In this document: positions 60,090 to 64,000 of the stretch, one piece after another
How the letters are laid out: the number at the start of each line of letters is the position of its first letter
Numbering within the stretch: the stretch's first letter is position 1
Source: JAJEEA01 sp965116765
Lineage (GTDB): Bacteria > Acidobacteriota > Vicinamibacteria > Vicinamibacterales > UBA8438
NCBI GenBank assembly: GCA_965116765.1
Contig: OZ220718.1
Span: forward strand, 3,162,001 to 3,226,000
DNA: 64,000 bases
Reading direction: 5' to 3'
Position numbers and translations under genes: made by a program
The notes under the pieces: model-generated
What the model was told of the DNA's origin: nothing
What the model saw: the letters and a program-made list of their open reading frames with translations, nothing else
Database searches by the model: none

Positions 60090-60488
60090 TCAGAAGGAGA
60101 CGCCCGCCCTGACGGCTCCGCCGCCCGGCCGCGGCTCGAAGTCGACGGACGGCGCCGCGGGGACGTCGGCGAAGACCGTCATGAGGAGCAGGCCCGACGC
60201 GAGGCCGGCGGCCCCCGCCCACGCGGTCACGGCGCACCGCGGGCCTGCGACCTCGCGGCAGTCCTTGTCTTCGAAGCGGTACCAGACGAGCCGGCCGCCC
60301 GCAATGGCCAGCCCGAGCCCGGTCATCACGCGCTCCAACGACAGCTGACGCCGCGCCGGGGGCGCCTGGACCCCGGCCTCGAACGCCGCCGCCTTCGCCT
60401 GTTCCAGCACGTTGCCGCCGGCGTCGGCAGCCGGCAGCATCAACCCGAACCACACCAGGCACGCGCGTCTTCCCAGCCGCCCCGTCAC
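60090..60488 (-). CDS. Small membrane protein
   Basis: 132 residues from the GTG at 60488, with AGGAGG six bases upstream. A signal-like start (ACLVWFGLMLPAADAGG), a helix (VLEQAKAAAFEAGVQ), then one or two membrane segments (VMTGLGLAIAGGRLVWYRF; AVTAWAGAAGLASGLLLMTV) and a short loop with CREVAGPRCAV. Family not recognised. Its GTG overlaps the upstream 95-residue gene by four bases (GTGA). Confidence 0.65.
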   Translation of the reverse strand: MTGRLGRRACLVWFGLMLPAADAGGNVLEQAKAAAFEAGVQAPPARRQLSLERVMTGLGLAIAGGRLVWYRFEDKDCREVAGPRCAVTAWAGAAGLASGLLLMTVFADVPAAPSVDFEPRPGGGAVRAGVSF

Positions 60489-60772
60489 GACACCTCCTGG
60501 CGCGGGTTGCACAGTACGCACGGCACGAGGGTCCAGGGCGTCTCCTCGACCCACTCCTCTACTTCGACCAGGGCGGTGAAGTACCGCGCGTCGTGTCTCA
60601 CGAGTCTGCAGGTCAAGGCGTGGAACGTGACGGCGGGGGCGCCATTGGCCATACCCCGCTCGGTCGAGAGCGGGTTGATGGCGAACCGCGGGACCGCGTA
60701 CTCGGCCGTGCTCGCGGCGATGGTATCAGAAGGCCGTCGCGGCCCTTCGCTCTCTTCGGGAGCATTTGACAC
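60485..60772 (-). CDS. Small hypothetical protein coupled to the membrane protein
   Basis: 95 residues; a polar N-terminus (SNAPEESEGPRRPSDTI) and a strand-helix body (TFHALTCRLVRHDARYFTALVEVEEWVEETPWTLVP) ending in CVLCNPRQEVS with two cysteines. Its stop overlaps the next start, so the pair is likely co-translated. No family recognised. Confidence 0.55.
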   Translation of the reverse strand: MSNAPEESEGPRRPSDTIAASTAEYAVPRFAINPLSTERGMANGAPAVTFHALTCRLVRHDARYFTALVEVEEWVEETPWTLVPCVLCNPRQEVS

Positions 60773-61197
60773 AGCAACTGGAGAGCATACCCCAGGTCAG
60801 ACGACTGTTGTGGTCACTATAGCGTGTAATAGAGCTTATATATGATGTGTATTTCATGTATAACCCATGCGGGAACCCCAAATCTCACGACATTTGCCAT
60901 TTCTTCCCGGCAGCACGGGCGAGTGTTCAATGCCATCCCCAATTCGGCGTGCTCCGGGCGGCACTGCGCCCATCGGCCGACCACGACAGGCGAAAGTCTG
61001 ACCTCTGATAACAAGGTACCTTTTGGCACGTCAGGCGAAAGTCACGCGGACGGAACCCGGAGCTCTCCAGCTTCTCCGCGTGGAGGACGAATTTGCGAGC
61101 GAGCAGAACCCGGCGCTGCTCGACCGCCGCCAGCAACAGGTCGGCCGTGCAGGCAGCTGCCCGTTCGGCGACACCGCCCGGTGGGCCGCCCGGCCGC
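60773..61197. other. AT-rich gap
   Basis: No supported gene. 60825-60870 is among the most AT-rich patches in the window (TATAGCGTGTAATAGAGC, TTATATATGATG) and could hold a promoter for the minus-strand pair to its left. The rest has only frames reading as shadows. Confidence 0.5.
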
Positions 61198-62511
61198 TCA
61201 ATCGGCGCCGCCACCCCCTGATGCGCCGCCCCCGAGGTAGTCGGCCCAATCGTCCATCAGGCGGCGGCGCCGCTCGAACAGGTCGGACCGCGCGTAGGCC
61301 GCCTCGACCGGGTTCCGCACCGCGTGGGCCAGCGCCGCCTCGACCACCTCGCGCGGGTGGTCCGTCTCTTCCGCCGCCCAGTCGCGGAAGCTCGAACGGA
61401 AGCCGTGCGGCACTGCCGCGATGCCGAGCCGCTTCAACAGCCCCGACAGGGCCATGTCCTTCAGCGGCCGGCCCCGTGCCGTCGGAAACGCGAGCCCGCC
61501 ACCGCCGCCCAGCCCCCGGGCCTCGGCCAGCACCGCCAGGGCGCGCCCGCACAGCGGCACCCGGTGCTCGCGCCCCGCCTTCATCCGCGACGCCGGTACC
61601 GTCCAGACCCGCGACGCCGTGTCGACCTCGCGCCACTCGGCCCCCCGCACCTCGCCCGAACGGCCCGCCGTCAGCACCAGGAACTCGAACGCCAGCTTCA
61701 CCACCGTCCGCGCCCCCGACCCCCACACCGCCGCGATGGCCCCCGCCACCTCGCGGTGCGGCAGCGCCGGCATGTGACGCGTCCGGTGCTGCTGCCGACC
61801 CAGCACGAGGTCGACCCGCCCGCACGGGTTGGTCCCGCGGTACCCCATGGCCACCGCCCACTCCATGACCAGGCCGATGCGCTGCAGCACCCGCCGCGCC
61901 GTCGTCGGCCGCGCGTGCCACACCGGCCGCAGCGTCTCGATGACGTCGGCGGTGGTCACCGCCCCCACCGGCATCGCGCCGATGACGGGGAAGGCGACCC
62001 GGGTCAGCCCCGACAGCCAGTCGCGGCCGTAGCGGGGGTTGCGCCACCCCGGCCGCATCTGGCGCCACACCCGCTCGGCCGCGTCGGCGAAGGTGGGCTC
62101 GTCGGCCCCCCGCCGCGCCGCCACGGGGTCGCCGCCGGCGCGGGCGAGCTTGCGGTTGGCGAAGGCCTGGGCGCGGGCCTCGTCGAGCGAGACCAGGGGG
62201 AAGCTGCCGAGGCCCATCTCGCGCCGGCGGCCGCGGACGGCGAGCCGCTGCACCCAGCTTCGGCTGCCCGAGGGCTGCACCTCGAGGTAGAGGCCCTGGC
62301 CGTCGCAGTAGCGGCCCGGCTCGGCCACGGTGCGCACGAAGTCGGCCGACAGCGCGTGCTCGGGACGCCGCCCCCGCGGCGCCGACCCCGGCTCGCGGCC
62401 GGGGTCGGGCAATCGGCCGCCCGCCGCGTTTCCCCCCGTTTGGGCGGAAGCGCGGCAACGTCCCCCGAGGGGCGGGAGAGACCCGGTCCGGACGTGCCCA
62501 TGGATGCACAA
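61198..62511 (-). CDS. Tyrosine recombinase (phage-type integrase), copy 2
   Basis: 437 residues with an uncertain N-terminus; homology to copy 1 begins at ALSADFVRTVAEPGRYCDGQGLYLEV and runs to MDDWADYL. Catalytic residues: Arg in TAGRSGEVRGAEW, VPHGFRSSFRDW, ALAHAVRN, and Tyr in AAYARSDLFERRR. Clearly diverged from copy 1 but collinear and complete. Divergent from the giant surface gene at 62644, as copy 1 is from 39237. Confidence 0.92.
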   Translation of the reverse strand: MCIHGHVRTGSLPPLGGRCRASAQTGGNAAGGRLPDPGREPGSAPRGRRPEHALSADFVRTVAEPGRYCDGQGLYLEVQPSGSRSWVQRLAVRGRRREMGLGSFPLVSLDEARAQAFANRKLARAGGDPVAARRGADEPTFADAAERVWRQMRPGWRNPRYGRDWLSGLTRVAFPVIGAMPVGAVTTADVIETLRPVWHARPTTARRVLQRIGLVMEWAVAMGYRGTNPCGRVDLVLGRQQHRTRHMPALPHREVAGAIAAVWGSGARTVVKLAFEFLVLTAGRSGEVRGAEWREVDTASRVWTVPASRMKAGREHRVPLCGRALAVLAEARGLGGGGGLAFPTARGRPLKDMALSGLLKRLGIAAVPHGFRSSFRDWAAEETDHPREVVEAALAHAVRNPVEAAYARSDLFERRRRLMDDWADYLGGGASGGGGAD

Positions 62512-62585
62512 CTCCTTTTCGAATCATGAACTTGCGTGGATTTGACGGACGCGCGGGAGCGGCGCCCGGGCGACGCCGGCATGGC

Positions 62586-62606
62586 GGACTGATCCGATTC
62601 CCCCGT
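62586..62606. repeat. 21-bp repeat between integrase 2 and surface gene 2
   Basis: Identical, direct match to 38990-39010. It lies 38 bases before the surface gene ATG here and 227 bases before it in copy 1. Confidence 0.6.
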
Positions 62607-62643
62607 TGCCATGCGAGGACGAACTCACAAGGGAGATTGCGCA

Positions 62644-64000
62644 ATGCGTATCGGAGCGATTTTCGCGAGAGGCAGTTGCCGGGCGTTGAAGCGGATGGCG
62701 CTGTTCGGCGTCGTGTTCGCGCTGGGGGCCGCGCAGGCCGCCGCGCAGGTCACCGTCACGACGCCCAAGACCGTCGACGAGGGGGGGCGCCTGACGCTCT
62801 CGGTGAGCGCAAAGATCTCGGTCGGGCCCGGACTGGCGGCTCCGACGAGCATCACCATCACCCCGACGGTCGCCGCCAGGAGCGCGGTGAGCGCCGGCGA
62901 CGAGGCCTCCCTCACGGCCGCCGAGGTGGCCGCCGGGCTGACCGTGGCCGACGCGGCCGATTTCGACGCGCCCGTGCCTGCCGCGCTGGCCCTGGTCGTT
63001 CAGCCGCACCCCACGGGCGGCACGGCCGACGCGGTCAATCGCACGTTGACCGGCACCATCACCGTACAGACGCGGCCCGACCTCGACGCCGAGGACGAGG
63101 GCATCCAGGTGACGTACGCGGTCGTCAACGCCGACGCCGTCAACGTCACCGCCCAGGGAGGCGCCGCCCTCGCGCTCGATGCCGACTCCACGGGCGCGCA
63201 GAAGGTCACCATCAGCGACACCGACGACCAGGTGTTCGAGTGGAAGCTGACCACGGACTCGCCGAAGGAGAGCGGCGCCGTCAACGTCACCCTCACGGCC
63301 GATCCCACGCCCGTCGACCGCCTGCACGTCACGGCGATCAGCGTCGACAAGGCGGGCTATACGGTCGACACCAGCAGCCACACGTTCGGCAACGAGGTCG
63401 ATGCCGCCTCGGGCGACGACGGCCCCATGGCCTCCATCGCCATCACGCCGCCCAACCCCGACGGCGACCGCGACACGGACACGATCACGCTGAGGGCGCT
63501 CGTGGGCGGGACCAACATCGACCGGGCCACCCCGCTCGAGATCGAGGTCGCCGACATCCACGGGCTGCCGATGGCCGACAAGATCACGGCGACGGCGTTC
63601 ACCATCGACGACATGGACAAGAAGACCGAGGACGAGGCCATGTCGATCATGGAGGGCGGCGACCCCGTCTACGTGACGGTCACCGTGGACCGCGGCGAGA
63701 TGGGGTATCCCTCGGGCGAGGCGCTCGCGGTGTCGGTGACGGCCGACCCGAGCCAGGCCCTCGACTACCGGGTCGATCCTCCCGAGGTCACCATCGCCAG
63801 CGGCACCGGCAAGAAGAGCGCCGACTTCATGCTCTGGGCGGCGGCCGACGACGACGTGGGCATGGAAGACCTCATGCTCTACCTCACCGCGAAGGGCGCC
63901 ACCGCCAAGAACGGGTCGGGCGAGGTCATGGGCATGTTCTCGATCGCCATCGAGGACGCCACCACGCCCCTGGTCTCGGTGAAGGACGGCGCCTACGACG
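62644..64000 (+). CDS. Giant secreted repeat protein, copy 2 (3' end outside window)
   Basis: The ATG at 62644 follows the same AGGGAGATTGCG leader as copy 1. The first 30 residues (IGAIFARGSCRALKRMALFG) nearly match copy 1 and give a signal peptide ending AAQAAAQ. The mature part is beta-rich with repeated Calx-beta-like elements (TVDEGGRLTLSVSA, KESGAVNVTLTA, MEGGDPVYVTVTVDRGEMGYPSGEALAVSV) that resemble copy 1 more in the later part (VEVADIHGLP and ITATAFTIDDMD). Open for 452 codons to the window edge, so the sorting tail, if any, is not visible. Confidence 0.85.
   Translation, partial: MRIGAIFARGSCRALKRMALFGVVFALGAAQAAAQVTVTTPKTVDEGGRLTLSVSAKISVGPGLAAPTSITITPTVAARSAVSAGDEASLTAAEVAAGLTVADAADFDAPVPAALALVVQPHPTGGTADAVNRTLTGTITVQTRPDLDAEDEGIQVTYAVVNADAVNVTAQGGAALALDADSTGAQKVTISDTDDQVFEWKLTTDSPKESGAVNVTLTADPTPVDRLHVTAISVDKAGYTVDTSSHTFGNEVDAASGDDGPMASIAITPPNPDGDRDTDTITLRALVGGTNIDRATPLEIEVADIHGLPMADKITATAFTIDDMDKKTEDEAMSIMEGGDPVYVTVTVDRGEMGYPSGEALAVSVTADPSQALDYRVDPPEVTIASGTGKKSADFMLWAAADDDVGMEDLMLYLTAKGATAKNGSGEVMGMFSIAIEDATTPLVSVKDGAYD

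Noticed and set aside
1..64000. CRISPR array, tRNA or rRNA genes
   Set aside because: The tandem repeats present are coding (FN3, EQGRAEGV) and no spacer-repeat pattern, cloverleaf or rRNA signature was seen by eye.

Overview
This is a strongly GC-rich bacterial window (about 70% by eye). It carries a PSD1/DUF1501 gene pair, an exosortase, secreted caspase-fold proteins, a Ser/Thr kinase beside an ECF sigma factor, and many toxin-antitoxin, Uma2 and DUF4143 ATPase genes. That mix fits Acidobacteriota or a related Gram-negative, envelope-rich lineage, perhaps a host- or surface-associated one. The phylum is inferred; no rRNA or tRNA gene is visible.

0-13 kb: the end of an AAA/DUF4143 ATPase, an orphan HicB, a PSD1-like c-type cytochrome/DUF1549/LamG/DUF1553 protein broken by one frameshift, its usual DUF1501 partner, a NYN-domain protein, an HTH protein, an exosortase with two complete Cys-Arg-His triads, a secreted unknown, a methyltransferase overlapping a small S-adenosylmethionine decarboxylase, and an ECF sigma factor. 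13-20 kb (minus strand): TolC, HlyD/MacA adaptor and MacB-type permease genes in tight order, with no ATPase, then a membrane-bound GAF/zinc-ribbon Ser/Thr kinase and the sigma factor.

20-37.5 kb: a co-directional minus-strand envelope cluster of three DUF4384-type proteins, an OmpA-like protein, two secreted caspases, a 1432-residue autotransporter-like protein (Ig-like, FN3, LRR, Calx-beta, barrel) and a shorter paralogue of its N-terminus. Upstream lies a single-polypeptide histidine kinase-receiver-winged-helix protein, followed by two successively degraded paralogues.

37.5-64 kb: an accessory region built from duplicated parts. A tyrosine integrase divergent from a giant secreted repeat protein occurs twice (37.6-43.2 and 61.2-64.0 kb) with shared 5' ends and a shared 21-bp repeat. 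Between them are duplicated PIN/RHH, Uma2 and Xre/RES modules in different states of decay, two partial HicAB or Rpn loci, a DUF4143 ATPase, an AAA-PD-(D/E)XK protein, a paralogous 105-residue helical protein, and a 107-110 bp MITE-like element whose empty site survives in the paralogous segment. The second giant protein runs off the right edge.

All function calls come from reading motifs and comparing segments within the window; no database search was possible.
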